Source: JADKAV01 sp963769435
GTDB taxonomy: Bacteria > Actinomycetota > Actinomycetes > S36-B12 > UBA10799
DNA: 64,000 nucleotides
Assembly: GCA_963769435.1 (NCBI GenBank)
Contig: CAVYLN010000002.1
Location: forward strand, 1,178,001 to 1,242,000
Reading direction: 5' to 3'
Shown: positions 9,127 to 22,015 of the stretch, one piece after another
Numbering within the stretch: position 1 is the stretch's first letter
Layout: every line of letters begins with the position of its first letter
Made by a program: the position numbers and the translations under genes
The notes under the pieces: generated by a model
Told to the model about the DNA's origin: nothing
Seen by the model: the letters and a program-made list of their open reading frames with translations, nothing else
The model's database searches: none

Positions 9127-11515
9127 GTGGCGGACGATCATACCGATCACCGGGGGACTCCCTCTGCATGGAAACTTGTCCTCCCAGTCGCGCTCGTCGC
9201 CGCGCTGGGCCTCGCGCTGACGATAGGGATGGTCCAGCTGCAGCGCCACAATGTCGAGGAAGACGCCCGGGTGGTCATGCGGCAGAGCGGTGTCCACCAC
9301 CGCGGAGCGGGCATCCAGGTCACTGGGACACCTGAACGGCTCGTTGGGCGCGATCACCGGCCTGCTGGCCATCCAGCGGGACATCTCGCGAGGAGGAGTT
9401 CCGCGTCTTCGTGCGGCGTACCGTTCCGGATCGCCCGGATATCCAGGCGATGGAGTACGCGCCGCTGATCCAACTGGACGCGGCGCGCCGAGATCGAGCA
9501 GCGCCTCGCCGCCGCGGGGCATCCCTCCGAGATCCGTGACCCGACGCCGAACGGCTTGACGGTCGCCCCCGACCGCCCCGAGTACCTCCCGATCCTGTAC
9601 GCCTACCCGAAGGCCAGCAATCGGCAGGCGTACGGACTCGACGTGCTGTACCGCCCGAGCAACCGGGACACGGTCCTCGCCGCCCGCGACCAGGGCAGCA
9701 CCCAGATCGGCGGACTGACCAAGATCGTGCAGGAGGATCGCCCCGCGCTGCTGCTCTACACGCCGATCTATCGAGCCGGGGCCACAGCCACGGACCGTGG
9801 CCGAGCGCCGGCAACGGTGGGCCGGGGTTGCTGTGGCGGTCCTGCGCCTGCCCGAATGGATGCAACTGTCCATGACCGAGCGCGCTGAACGCACCACCAG
9901 CCTGGCACTCTTCGACGATCGTGGACCGAGTTCCGAACTGCTGTGGACCAACGATCCGAGCGTCACCGCAGGCAGTGCACGGGACTGGTCGACCTCGTCG
10001 ACCGTCACGCTGATCGAGGGGCAGGACCTGCGACTCGTCGGCACCCCCACCCCGGGGTTCCAGGCCGAGCAGGGCGCATGGCGGCCGTGGGCAGCACTGA
10101 TCGCCGGCCTGCTCATCACCGGGTTGCTGTGCGTCGTCGTCTGGAAGTGGATGGACGCCCGCCGGATCCGACGGACCGCGGATGACTTGCAGCAGGCCAC
10201 CAACCGCTTGCGTTTCCTCGCCGAACGCGACCCACTGACCGGCCTGCCGCACCGCGACGGCCTGCGCAGTTGGTTCGACGACTGGACACGCAGGAACCCG
10301 GATCGTTCGCATGGCACTGCTGTTCATCGACCTCGACGGGTTCAAGGAGGTCAACACCGCGTGGGGGCACCCCACCGGCGACATCGTGCTGCGTCAGATC
10401 GGCCATCGACTGAGCGTGCTGGGCGGCGATCGGGACGGGACCATCGCCCGTCTCGGCGGTGACGAGTTCGTCGTGGTGAGGGCCATGGACCGAGGTTCGC
10501 TCGAGGGTCTGACCACGATGGTGTCCACACCTCATCAACGAGCCGATGCCGATCGGCGACCGCGACGTCCAGTTCACCAGTTCCATCGGCATCTCCGTCT
10601 GGCCCGAAGATGGACCGACGCTCGACGCGCAGCTCGTCAACGCGGACCTCGCCGTGCGGGCGGCCAAGCAAACGAAGGCCGACTCGGTCGTGAGATTCGA
10701 CCCGGTGATGGCCGCACAAGGCGCCGCCCAGAGGCAATTGTCCCGTGCGCTTCGGGTCGCGATGCGGGTGCCCGACGAGCATTTCTATCTGGAGTACCAA
10801 CCACAGGTGGACATGCGCACCGGCTCGCTGGTGGCCGCTGAAGCCCTGATCCGGTGGCGGGACGCCAGCGGCCGTCTGATCTCCCCGATGGACTTCATCC
10901 CCCTGGCCCGTGAGCAGGGCATGATGCCGTCGATGGGCCGCTGGGTCCTGGATCAGGCCTGCCAGGCGGTCGCAGCCTGGCGAGAGACGTGTGAAGCGGT
11001 CGTGGCAGTGAATGTGGACACCCAGCAACTCGAAGGCGACTTCGCTGGAACGGTGTCGACGATCCTTCACCAACGTCGCACCGAGCCGGATTGGCTGGTG
11101 ATCGAGGTGACTGAGAGCGCCGCGATGGGCGGGCAGGCCCAGCGCGAACTCGACCGGGTGCGAGCGCTCGGCGTCCAGGTGTCGATCGACGACTTCGGCA
11201 CCGGCTTCTCGTCACTGTCCAGGCTGGCGGACCTTCCGGCGAACCAACTGAAGATCGACCGGGCGTTCGTCTCCGAACTCGGAGAGTCGCCCGAGTCCCT
11301 TGAGATCGTGCGCACCATCGTCGCGCTGTCCAACGCCCTGGGCCTTGAGACCCTCGCCGAGGGCGTGGAGACCCCGATGCAGGCACAGATCCTCATGCGG
11401 GAAGGCGTTCTACCTCGCCCAGGGCTTCTTGTTCTCGCGGCCCATCTCCAAGCAGGCCTGTCTGGAGATCTGGCAGACCGGTGTCGGCATGCCCGCTGCC
11501 CTGGTCAACGGTTGA
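9127..11515 (+). CDS. CHASE-GGDEF-EAL cyclic-di-GMP enzyme, many frameshifts
   Basis: Fragments of one gene of about 790 codons. The N-terminus has a transmembrane segment (LVLPVALVAALGLAL). A CHASE-like extracytoplasmic sensor follows, with PILYAYPKASNRQAYGLDV. A second transmembrane helix (AALIAGLLITGLLCVVVW) precedes the GGDEF domain (RLGGDEFVVV, intact). The EAL domain has EALIRWR and DDFGTGFSS, also intact. It probably makes or degrades c-di-GMP in response to an external ligand. Breaks occur near 9290, 9395, 9470, 9785, 10305, 10530 and 11402. At 11402 removing one G restores EGFYLAQG. The stop at 11515 overlaps the convergent gene by 11 nt. Confidence 0.8.
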
Positions 11516-11955
11516 GCCCGATCAGGTGTTGCGCGACGCAGAACCTGATCATCGGCCTCGGGTCGGTCCCGGCGTAGCGCGTCATCTTCTTCCTGGTCAC
11601 CGACTTCATGCCCTTGATCCGTTGCTTGGCGCCGGAACCCTTCCACTTCACGGTGAAGCGACCGTCCGGTTGGTTGAACATGTCGTAGGACACCGCACGC
11701 AGCTTCTTCGAGCGCACCTTGCCCCGGATGCAGACGAACTCGCTGTTGAAAGCGCCCACCGCGCCGACGACCTTCGCGCCCTTCTTGCGCAGCGCGGCGA
11801 AATCCCCTAGGTACACACCGTCGCTGAACTGCAGGTTCTTCACCATGTACAGATCCCGACTCGGAGCGGCTGTCGCGGCGGGTGCGGCCAGCACCGCCGA
11901 AGCCGACCGCCAGGGCCGAGATGCCGGCCGCGTTGCGGATCGTCGTGTGCCTCAT
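11505..11955 (-). CDS. Exported protein of unknown function, one frameshift
   Basis: The first 21 codons (MRHTTIRNAAGISALAVGFG) form a signal-peptide start in one frame. The remainder, VLAAPAATAAPSRDLYMV onward, is in the next frame; the break is near 11885. The mature protein is about 125 residues, basic, and has GKVRSKKLRAVSYDMFNQ and FTVKWKGSGAKQRIKG. No family was recognised. TACCGT lies exactly 6 nt before the ATG, which supports this start. Confidence 0.65.
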
Positions 11956-11961
11956 GACTCC

Positions 11962-11967
11962 ACGGTA
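11962..11967 (-). promoter_or_regulatory. -10 box TACCGT
   Basis: It lies 6 nt before the ATG of the exported protein at 11505-11955. Confidence 0.55.
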
Positions 11968-12141
11968 CGCCTGGCTCGATCCATGCAGTCGCCCCCTTCG
12001 AGATCGTCGCCGAACTGCAACGGCCGGTTCCCGGCGGCGCGCTGGACGCGGCCGCAAGGACCGGCTGGACGCAACGCACCCCCACAGCGAACGGGGGACA
12101 CCTGCGACAATCAGGTATCCCCGATCCAAGGACATCCTCAC

Positions 12142-13987
<1,846 letters not shown>

Positions 13988-14040
13988 CGGCTGATCGACA
14001 CACCGTCGCAGGCCACCACCAGCCCGGGTGCCGGGGGTTC

Positions 14041-14046
14041 TAGCCT
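14041..14046 (+). promoter_or_regulatory. -10 box TAGCCT
   Basis: It lies 6 nt before the DUF2510 gene ATG. Confidence 0.55.
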
Positions 14047-14052
14047 GAGGAC

Positions 14053-15391
14053 ATGAGCAACGACGCGCCTTCGGCCGGTTGGTACCCGAACCCCGACGGG
14101 ACTGGCGGTCTGCGCTGGTGGAGCGGGGTCGGGTGGACGCAATACACACGATCCGGACCCGCCACACCCTTGGACACCGGGTCCACGGGGGGCCAGGCCT
14201 GGCCCGAGCACAGCCAGCCGTGCCACCGAAACAGGGGCTGAGCCGCTACCTGCCGCCGAAACGGGGGCTGAGCAACCACCGATCGCTGAAACACAAGCAT
14301 TGCCTGCGGCCGCCGCCTCCTGGCAGGCACCCGGATCCCCGCAAACGGCTCCCACCGCCCCCCTCGGGGGCTACGCACCCTACTCACCGCCACCAGTGGC
14401 CCCACTGACCCCCAGTGGCATGCGGCCGCTGGGGTCGATGTTCTCCGACATCGGCCGGATCACACGTCGCGCGTGGTGGCCGATCCTCGGGATCTCGGTG
14501 GCGATCTGGGCGCTCGTGACCGCCGCGCTCGCGATCGTGACCGTAGCCCTTCTCGACATCCCTGCGTTCCGACGCGCACTCGACGGCCTCGGTACCGCAC
14601 TGGACACCAACCCCGATGGCAGTCTCACCCAGGAGCAACTCGATCAGTTGTCCACCGACTTCGGGGCCGCGTTCAGCCGCGTTCCCGCCGCCGGGTGGAT
14701 CATTCTCGGCATCGTGTTCGGGGTCCTGATGTTGCTGACCACGACTGTCCAGATCGGAGCGGTGAACCGGTTGGCGATGGATGCCAGCTCCGGAAACCCG
14801 GTCAGTTGGGGTGCCGCCTGGAAATCCGGATTCACCGCGGGATTCCGGCTGTTCGGCTACTACCTGCTGATCATGCTGCTGGCCACCCTCGCCGTGCTCG
14901 CGGTCACCGTGGTGATCGTGCTGGCGGCACAGATCGCCCCTGCACTCGCGGTCGCACTCGGCCTGCTCGCGTTCCTCGGCAGCATCGTCGTGGCGGTGTG
15001 GTTCACGGGACGACTGGTGCCGGCCCTGGCCCAGGCCGTCGTCAGCGGTCACGCACTGAGGTGGTCGTGGCGAGCCACGAAGGGCAAGTTCTTCGCGGTC
15101 CTCGGTCGCTACCTCCTGTGGTCGCTGGCCGCCTCGGTGATCGTCAACGTGGTCGTGACCGTCGTCAGCGTGCCGGTGAGCCTGATCTTCCTGGGACAAG
15201 CGGCCTCCGGCGATCAGTTGTCGCAGATGGGGCTGGCACTGACGCTGAACCTGGTGCTGCTCCCGCTGAGCATGGCGCTGGCCGCGGTCACCATCGTGGG
15301 TATCGTGCCGATCTGGCGCGACCTCAGCGATCACCCGCTCTACCGGTCGATCGACGATCAGGGGAATCCGATTCCCGCACCGCAGGCGTAG
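14053..15391 (+). CDS. DUF2510-linker-membrane protein, one frameshift
   Basis: The N-terminal 30 residues are a DUF2510 domain (AGWYPNPDGTGGLRWWSG, GWTQYT). A low-complexity linker follows with repeated ETGAE units (positions about 14220-14280). Then come about 250 residues with five or six transmembrane helices, beginning ITRRAWWPILGISVAI. The frame shifts near 14200 in the linker. DUF2510 is a small Trp-rich domain common at the ends of actinobacterial membrane proteins. The membrane part resembles glycerophosphoryl diester phosphodiesterase-type membrane domains (inference). TAGCCT lies 6 nt before the ATG. Confidence 0.75.
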
Positions 15392-15450
15392 CGGTCTCAC
15401 GTCCTGAGTCGACAGGACCCTGGGGGCTTTCGGGGAGGTGTCTGCGGAAC

Positions 15451-15456
15451 TACCCT
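15451..15456 (+). promoter_or_regulatory. -10 box TACCCT
   Basis: It lies 6 nt before the VOC-protein ATG. Confidence 0.55.
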
Positions 15457-15462
15457 CGGGAC

Positions 15463-15846
15463 ATGCCCAGACCGGTCCACTTCGAGATCCATGCCACCGA
15501 CCCCGGCGTCCTGCGCACCTTCTATCAGGAGGTGTTCGGCTGGACCTTTCAGAAATGGGGGGAAGCCGAGTATTGGGTGATCAACACCGGCGACGAGCCC
15601 GACGGGGTGAACGGGGGGCTCACGGTGCGCAGTGGCGCTCCGGCAGCCGATGGTGGCGTCAACGCCTATGTCGCCGTAATAGGAGTCGGAGACTGCCAGG
15701 GCTACTTCGACCGTGCAGTCGCCGCCGGGGCCGCAGCAGTCGCAATGCCTCCCACCGCGATGCCGGGAGTGGGCGTACTCGCCTACCTGAAGGACCCCGA
15801 TGGCAACCTGTTCGGGATCATCGAGCCCGAGCCGGGGAGCGGATGA
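15463..15846 (+). CDS. VOC (glyoxalase/bleomycin-resistance) family protein
   Basis: A 127-residue single-domain protein with two beta-alpha-beta-beta-beta modules. VHFEIHATDPGVLRTFYQEV opens the fold, and YLKDPDGNLFGIIEPEPG closes it with the typical Asp-Pro-Asp-Gly-Asn turn and metal-ligand Glu. Such proteins bind a divalent metal and act in varied reactions; the substrate is unknown. The ATG is preceded by TACCCT at 6 nt, a leaderless-type promoter. Confidence 0.85.
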   Translation: MPRPVHFEIHATDPGVLRTFYQEVFGWTFQKWGEAEYWVINTGDEPDGVNGGLTVRSGAPAADGGVNAYVAVIGVGDCQGYFDRAVAAGAAAVAMPPTAMPGVGVLAYLKDPDGNLFGIIEPEPGSG

Positions 15847-16068
15847 GGCACCTGTAGGCGGCGTTCGGCCCGCCCGCGGGTTCCGCTGACGGATCCGAGG
15901 GTGGCCCGGCGACCGACGAGGGCGCTGCCCCGAAACGGGCAGCGGATCGTCAGCTTCCACAGGCCCGATGTGCCGCGGAAGGCTTGTCCACATCTTCTGT
16001 TTGCGCCCCGGGTTTTGTCGTACGTGCGTTCTAGTCTGGGGGTGGTTGATCAGAAGGGGGTGGACGGG

Positions 16069-17309
16069 ATGGACGGGTTCTTCGAGGTCTCGATGGCAGC
16101 ACGGCGGCGGGCGAAGATCCGCGCCTCGCTACCCACCGACCCGCCGGAGCAGCTGGTCGACCAGCGTGGCGGCCGGACTGCGGCGCATCTGCCGGACCCG
16201 GAGGTGCTGTGTGCTGAGGAACGCGCCGCCGCGATGACCGCGGTCGCGACCGCGCTGAACCAGATCCACGCCTATCTGAGCGATCTGGCCGACGCCGCCG
16301 ATGCCCAGGGGGATTCGCGGGTGTTGCGGGCCGGGACCACCAGCACCCTGGTCGCCACCACCACCGGCAGCACGCCGGCGGTCGGGGCCGGGATCGTCCA
16401 CACCGCCCAGACAACTACGTGACCTGCCCGAAGTCGCCGACGCCTACCGGAAAGGCCAGATCTCCGGGATGCACGTACGCGCGATCCTGGACCACGCCGC
16501 CCACATCACCGACTTCGCCGCCCGACAAGACGCAGTGGTCGCGCTCGCCGCCGCGACCGACCCCCGGGAAGTGGGCCGGATCCTGCAGGTCATCGCCGAC
16601 AACGACACCGACAACCCGCACCCCACCCTGTCCTATGCCGCGCAACGTGACCGCCGTTCCGCACGGCTGTCGGCAGGCCCCAACGGCATGTGGCGACTCA
16701 CCGCCCTACTCGATGAGACCACCGGCGCGGTCCTCGCCGACGCCCTGGCCGCAGCCACCGCCGGCAGTGATGACACCGGCGACACCCTGCCCCAACGCCG
16801 CGCCGACGCCCTGACCGACCTGATCGACGCCGGACACACCACCACCCGCCCACTGGGCGTGTCCGCGGTCAGCATCCTGATCGACGTCGAACACCTGCCC
16901 GACGGTGCTGGTGCCCGACTGCCCGACGGCACCCCGATCCTGCCCAACGACTTCGACTACTACAGCTGCGCGGCCGTGTGCTCGATCATCTTCGGCGTCC
17001 ACCGCGACGACACCTTCCTCCCGCTGGCGCTCGGCCGCACCAAACGCCGCGCCACCGCCGCGCAATGGGCCGCGCTGATCGCCCGCGACCACGGCTGCAT
17101 CCGCTGCGGCCGCCCACCCCGCTACTGCCAAGCCCACCACATCCACCACTGGAAACACGGCGGCCAACACCGACCTGGCAAACCTCACCCTCTTGTGCTC
17201 CAGATGCCACCACGACCTCCACCACGGCCGCTACACCATCACCACGAACCAAGGCGTCCCCCACATCACCCCCACCACCACCCGCGCACCACCAGCCAAA
17301 ACCGCATGA
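16069..17309 (+). CDS. DUF222/HNH endonuclease (13E12 repeat type), two frameshifts
   Basis: About 412 codons in three pieces. The first two parts are the DUF222 domain common in actinobacteria. The C-terminus is an HNH nuclease: CIRCGRPPRYCQAHHIHHW, then in the shifted frame ANTDLANLTLLCSRCHHDLHH. The two CxxC pairs and the HH and Asn residues are present. Breaks lie near 16415 and 17165. Members are abundant in mycobacteria and relatives, often as multiple copies. The ATG has GAAGGGGG about 9 nt upstream; GTG at 16042 is an alternative start. Its stop is 13 nt from a convergent gene. Confidence 0.8.
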
Positions 17310-17322
17310 CGGCAGGGCGGGG

Positions 17323-18877
17323 TTAGTGCGGGAGGGAACTCGCGGTCTTCTCGGCGAGCAGGGCGTCCCGATGCACCTCGCGGACAGCCAGGAGTTCGGC
17401 CACCGCATCAACGTCAACCCGGGCACCGAGCACTGCCGCGAGTACCGGCGCCAGATCCGCGCGGTAATCGTGTCCCCTTGAACGGAACTGTCCCGACTGC
17501 TGCTGCGCGGCGAAGACAAGATCGAATATCACCTGCCACCACGTCAGGATCGGAAGCCAGCCCATATCGTCTGGGATGTTCCGGCCCCGCGGGCGCCGCA
17601 ACCACGCCGGGTAGCGCCAAGCCAACGCGCCGTCCCAACGGGCGACCGGATCTGCGTCGTGGTCGAGGAACCAAAGTTGCGCCACTTCCTGACCGCTCAA
17701 CTGCTGCCACCTGTCCAGGTGCACGACGTTCGGGCTGCTCCGGAGATCGTTGCGCATCGAAGGTCCCCCCGGGGTCCCCACCGACAGCAGGGCATCGATG
17801 CCTGACACGATGCCGTCCGACTCGCGTGGCGGCGTGAGGGAAAGCGCCTCCTGCGCCACACGGGCGCCCAGGCTCTCGCCGTACATGAGTACCCGGGGCG
17901 GGGTGTCCATGGCCTCGACCCTCTCGACTATCCGGTCCAGCAGCGAACGAACGGTTCGAGCCCCCAGGCCCACCCTGTCCAGCGACAGCATGGACGGCAG
18001 AACCCCGTACTGAACGACCACGCTGGCACAGTCGCCCGCTGTGAAACACTCGACGGCCTCGGCGGCCACGTACTCGGCATAGCCGGATCCGGCGGGACTC
18101 ATGATCAAGACGGTTCCCCGCGAGAAGGCGTCCAGTCGCTCGAGTTCGGCCATCGCCAGCTCGACCCGTGCCTCGACCGTGTCGGCGCTGTGAAGGCCGA
18201 CGTACACCCTCAAGGGTTCGGCTGCCTCGCCCGTCACTGTTCGGATCTGTTCGGCAGGGGTCCGCAAGCTCACGAACCGGCGCCCGTCCCTCGCCAGGGT
18301 CGAGTAGTCGACCAACGAGCCCGGCCCTCCGGCGACATGGGAATCGTCGGGGGGTTGTCGTAGCGCAGGGTCCGCCGCGGTGCCGACCTCCCGCAGCTTG
18401 TCCAGTGCAACTCGCGCTCCGATCATCGACGAGGCGACAAGTCCACCCCCGGCGACCGCCGTCACGAGGGCACTCCATGTGGTGGCTGAGCCGCCATGGC
18501 GGTTCGACAGACCGACACCCGCCGCCACGATGCCGCGGTAGGCCAGACCGGGCAAGGCGGCCAGGGTCAGTCCGGCCGCCACTCCCGCCGCGGACGCGAC
18601 CACCGGGCTCTGCGGCCGCGGATCCCACTGCGGGTACGAGCGGCGCTGCGCTTTCGCGTGGGCGGTTCCCCGCACCACGCCGATCGCGACTCCCGCAGGA
18701 ACCAACCATCGCGAGTGGCGCGCGGGAATCTTCAGGAGCGGCGCTGGCCAGCATCGCCGTGGTCGCCGTGCAGGCCGCCGTGACCATGGCCTGATGCCGC
18801 GTGGTGCGGGGCACCAGAGTGGGCCGTAGAGCCTCCACCGCGCCGGCCGCCACTGCCAGGAGGCGAAGCGCCTTCAT
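17323..18877 (-). CDS. Alpha/beta-hydrolase family protein (PF10081-like), one frameshift
   Basis: About 517 codons. The N-terminal 150 residues hold four or so hydrophobic helices (LTLAALPGLAYRGIVAAGVG and others). The C-terminal 270 residues are a hydrolase with nucleophile elbow YGESLGA (GxSxG). The frame breaks near 18742; removing one C gives MLASALLKIPARHS. The architecture matches the actinobacterial Abhydrolase_9 family (membrane N-domain plus catalytic domain). It is probably membrane-bound and may act on an ester; the substrate is unknown. Confidence 0.75.
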
Positions 18878-18982
18878 CGATAGGCGCTTGGACGTCGGGT
18901 GCGGTGAACGATCATGCTGACATTGTGTCCAATACAACGCCCGGACTTGCCTCGGGTGAGGAACACGGGCCACTCTCGAAGC

Positions 18983-19276
18983 GTGATTGTTTTGAGTGCG
19001 CCCGAACTCCAGGCCCTCCTGCAGGAACTCCCCGGATGGACCGGCGACACGTCGGCGCTGCAACGGAGCATCGAGTTCCCGGACTTCCCGACCGCGATCG
19101 AGGCGGTCGGGCTGGTCGCCGAGGCTGCCGAGACCATGGATCACCACCCCGACATGGACATCCGGTGGCGCACTGTGTCCTTCAGCCTGTCCACACACTC
19201 GGCAGGTGGGGTGACCGGCTTGGACATCGAACTCGCGCGAGCGATCTCCGCCCTCGTCTCAACCATGGCGCCATGA
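18983..19276 (+). CDS. Pterin-4a-carbinolamine dehydratase family protein
   Basis: A 97-residue protein with GTG start. It has the family block MDHHPDMDIRWRTVSFSLSTH, with the paired His and following Asp used in dehydration of 4a-hydroxytetrahydropterin. It overlaps pafB by 4 nt (ATGA), so the three genes to pafC form a coupled operon. No aromatic amino-acid hydroxylase is visible nearby, so its role may be moonlighting or in molybdopterin metabolism (inference). Confidence 0.85.
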   Translation: MIVLSAPELQALLQELPGWTGDTSALQRSIEFPDFPTAIEAVGLVAEAAETMDHHPDMDIRWRTVSFSLSTHSAGGVTGLDIELARAISALVSTMAP

Positions 19277-20094
19277 GCCAGCCCAAGGCGTACGGACGCC
19301 TCCTGGATCTGGCGCTGGCGCTCACCGCCGCCGGACGGGTCGGGGTGACCACCGGTCTTCTCCTCGAGAAGGTGGGCTACAAGCCCGACGATGCGGGAAA
19401 GCGTGCGCTGATGCGGGACCTCGACGACCTCCGGGCGGTCGGGCTGGAAATCGAGAACGCTGCTGACCTCGGAGAGGATGCCCGCTACGTGCTGCGGCCC
19501 GGCGATGTGCGACTCCGCGTCGAGTTCACACCGGAGCAGCGCGCCGCACTGCAGGCCGCCCTCGCGACGGCCAGCGCCGACGGACTGGTCGCGGTGCAGC
19601 GGAAGGCGCCGCCCGTGGATCTCGATCTCGTGCGTGAGGCTGTCAGCGCGCGCTGCCTGATGCGGTTCCACTACAACGGCACCGACCGCGAGGTGGATCC
19701 TCAGTCGTGGCAGTGGTCGGGCAACGATCTGGTCGTCACCGGCTGGGAACGCAGTTCGCACAAGATCAAGAGCTTCGCCGTAATCCGCATGCAGAACCTC
19801 ACGATCGGCCAGCCCGGCTCCGCCGAGATCCCCGCCGACGTGGAGCGTCCGGGCCTGGACCCCATCACCTGGCAGGTCGACCCGCCACTGACCGCCGTCC
19901 TGTCGTGCCCGGGCTACACCCAGGACACCATCGCCCTACTCGGTGGCTCCGCCGACGGTGATGAGGTCCACGTCCCGGTCACCAACCGCCTGGTGTTCCT
20001 GGCTCGCGTACTCGAACTCGGATCACGGGTCACGCTCGTCGGCCCGGACGAACTGCGGGGCGAACTGCGCGACCTCCTGGAGGTGGCGAGGTGA
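19273..20094 (+). CDS. pafB: WYL-domain transcriptional regulator PafB
   Basis: A 273-residue protein with an N-terminal helix-turn-helix-like region (TTGLLLEKVGYKPDD) and a WYL domain (CLMRFHYNGTDREVDPQSW). PafB works with PafC as a heterodimer that activates RecA-independent DNA-damage genes in mycobacteria (family knowledge). The start overlaps the upstream dehydratase stop and its own stop overlaps the pafC start. No proteasome or pup-ligase gene lies next to the pair in this window. Confidence 0.9.
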   Translation: MSQPKAYGRLLDLALALTAAGRVGVTTGLLLEKVGYKPDDAGKRALMRDLDDLRAVGLEIENAADLGEDARYVLRPGDVRLRVEFTPEQRAALQAALATASADGLVAVQRKAPPVDLDLVREAVSARCLMRFHYNGTDREVDPQSWQWSGNDLVVTGWERSSHKIKSFAVIRMQNLTIGQPGSAEIPADVERPGLDPITWQVDPPLTAVLSCPGYTQDTIALLGGSADGDEVHVPVTNRLVFLARVLELGSRVTLVGPDELRGELRDLLEVAR

Positions 20095-21038
20095 AGCACA
20101 CGAGGGCCGGAGAATCGTTCGCCAGACTGTCGAAGGTCCTGAACCTGCTCCATGCCCACCCGTCCGGGCTGAGTATCGAGTACCTGGCCGCACAGGTAGG
20201 CATCCCGGAGGCCCGGCTTCGCGACGAGATCCTGAGCTTCTACACCGCGGACACACTCGGGGTCAGACCAGACACCATCGTCTTCCTGTCCGCCGAGGGC
20301 CACGAGGATGATCCGGCATCGGCCGAGATCGTACGCGTGGTCACCGACCAGCCCAGCGCGGAACTCGGTGTTGTCCTGCTGTCGCCGCAGCGCTGGCTCG
20401 AGGTCTACGGGACCGCGGCCCGGATGTCCGAGATGCGCCCCGACGACGCGAATCTCGCCGACGCCGTGCGGATCATCGAGGAGAGGATCCTGGACGGGGT
20501 ACCGCGCCGTCCCGACAACGAGGTCGGCCGCGTGCTCTCCGAGGCGATCAGCAAGAAGTTGGCCGTCGACATCTCCTACTCGCGCACTTGGAAGCCGGGG
20601 GTCGTCGATCGCCGCGTGCAGCCGGTGCGCCTGGTGGAGACCGGGCGCGGGTGGGAACTCGACGCCCTTGTGCCCGACGATGAGTTGCGGACGTTCATCA
20701 TCGACCGGATCCGTTCCGCGGCGATCACCGACGAGCCGTTCGCCCCGCAGCCCGGACTCGATGCCCGGCTCGCGGCACACCGTGAGGCCACCACAGTCGA
20801 TCTGGTGGTCCCGCTGCGCTATCAGTGGGCCGTCGACAGGTACGCGGAGAGCAGCGAGGTCGTCGAGCAGGATGAGGGGGATGTGAGCATCCGCGCGGAG
20901 TTCCTCCCACCCGTGGCCGAACGGGTTGGCCTGGTCATCGTCACCGCTCCCAACTCGTTCGTGGTCCGTCCCGACCGACTCAAGGACGCGGGCCAACAGA
21001 TGGCGCAACTGCTGCTGGAACACCACGGCCTGGAGTAG
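20091..21038 (+). CDS. pafC: WYL-domain transcriptional regulator PafC
   Basis: A 315-residue partner of PafB. The N-terminus SFARLSKVLNLLHAHPSGLS is a typical PafC start, followed by an HTH (IEYLAAQVGIPEARLRDEI). The WYL region has LAVDISYSRTWKPGVVDRRVQP. The GTG start overlaps the pafB stop by 4 nt. The pair probably senses DNA damage through a ligand at the WYL domain (family knowledge). It is intact. Confidence 0.9.
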   Translation: MKHTRAGESFARLSKVLNLLHAHPSGLSIEYLAAQVGIPEARLRDEILSFYTADTLGVRPDTIVFLSAEGHEDDPASAEIVRVVTDQPSAELGVVLLSPQRWLEVYGTAARMSEMRPDDANLADAVRIIEERILDGVPRRPDNEVGRVLSEAISKKLAVDISYSRTWKPGVVDRRVQPVRLVETGRGWELDALVPDDELRTFIIDRIRSAAITDEPFAPQPGLDARLAAHREATTVDLVVPLRYQWAVDRYAESSEVVEQDEGDVSIRAEFLPPVAERVGLVIVTAPNSFVVRPDRLKDAGQQMAQLLLEHHGLE

Positions 21039-21076
21039 CCCTGTGCGGGCCGTCCGGACAGTGGCAGACTAGACAC

Positions 21077-22009
21077 ATGCACATCGCTTCAGACGTCACG
21101 GAACTGATCGGCAACACCCCGCTTGTACGAATCAACCGGGTCTGTGACGACGCCTCGGCGACGATCGCAGCCAAGCTTGAGTTCTACAACCCCGCCAACA
21201 GCGTCAAGGACCGGATCGGTGTCGCCATGATCGACGCCGCGCAGGAATACGACCTGATCGGCCCCGACACGGTGATCGTGGAGCCCACCAGCGGCAACAC
21301 CGGCATCGCCCTGGCGATGGTCTGCGCCGCGCGGGGGATCAAGTGCATCCTGACGATGCCCGAGACGATGAGCATGGAGCGGCGGATGCTGTTGCGCGCC
21401 TACGGCGCCGACCTCATCCTGACCCCTGGACCCGAGGGCATGGCCGGCGCGATCGCCAGGGCCGAGCAACTCGCCAAGGAGAACCCGAACTATCTGATGC
21501 CCCAGCAGTTCGCGAACCGTGCGAACCCGGCCATCCACCGCGCGACGACGGCCGAGGAGATCTGGCGCGACACCGACGGCGAGGTCGACATATTCGTCTC
21601 CGGGGTCGGCACCGGCGGCACCATCACGGGCGTGGGTCAGGTTCTCCGGGAGCGCAAGCCGGACGTCGAGGTGATCGCGGTGGAGCCGGCGGCGTCCCCG
21701 GTGCTCTCCGGCGGCGCGAAGGGCCCCCACCCACTGCAGGGGATCGGCGCGGGCTTCGTCCCGGAGATTCTCGACACCGACGTCTACGACGAGGTGGTCA
21801 CCGTGGAGAACGACGCTGCCATGGCCATGGCTCGGCGCAGCGCCCGCGAGGAGGGGCTGCTGGTAGGCATCTCCTCGGGTGCCGCGCTCTGGGCCGCCAT
21901 CGAGGTTGCCAAGCGTCCGCAGAACGCCGGCAAGCTCATCGTGGTCATGATCCCGAGTTACGGTGAGCGCTATCTGAGCACTCCGCTGTTCTCCGATCTC
22001 GCGGAGTAG
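21077..22009 (+). CDS. cysK: Cysteine synthase A (O-acetylserine sulfhydrylase)
   Basis: A 310-residue PLP enzyme that makes L-cysteine from O-acetylserine and sulfide. The PLP lysine is Lys44 in NSVKDRIG. The phosphate-binding loop is TSGNTGIA and a second Gly loop is SGVGTGGTITG. The full length and the C-terminal SYGERYLSTPLF match CysK. It is convergent with the serine acetyltransferase gene 6 nt away, so the two steps of cysteine synthesis sit side by side on opposite strands. Confidence 0.96.
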   Translation: MHIASDVTELIGNTPLVRINRVCDDASATIAAKLEFYNPANSVKDRIGVAMIDAAQEYDLIGPDTVIVEPTSGNTGIALAMVCAARGIKCILTMPETMSMERRMLLRAYGADLILTPGPEGMAGAIARAEQLAKENPNYLMPQQFANRANPAIHRATTAEEIWRDTDGEVDIFVSGVGTGGTITGVGQVLRERKPDVEVIAVEPAASPVLSGGAKGPHPLQGIGAGFVPEILDTDVYDEVVTVENDAAMAMARRSAREEGLLVGISSGAALWAAIEVAKRPQNAGKLIVVMIPSYGERYLSTPLFSDLAE

Positions 22010-22015
22010 GGCGGC

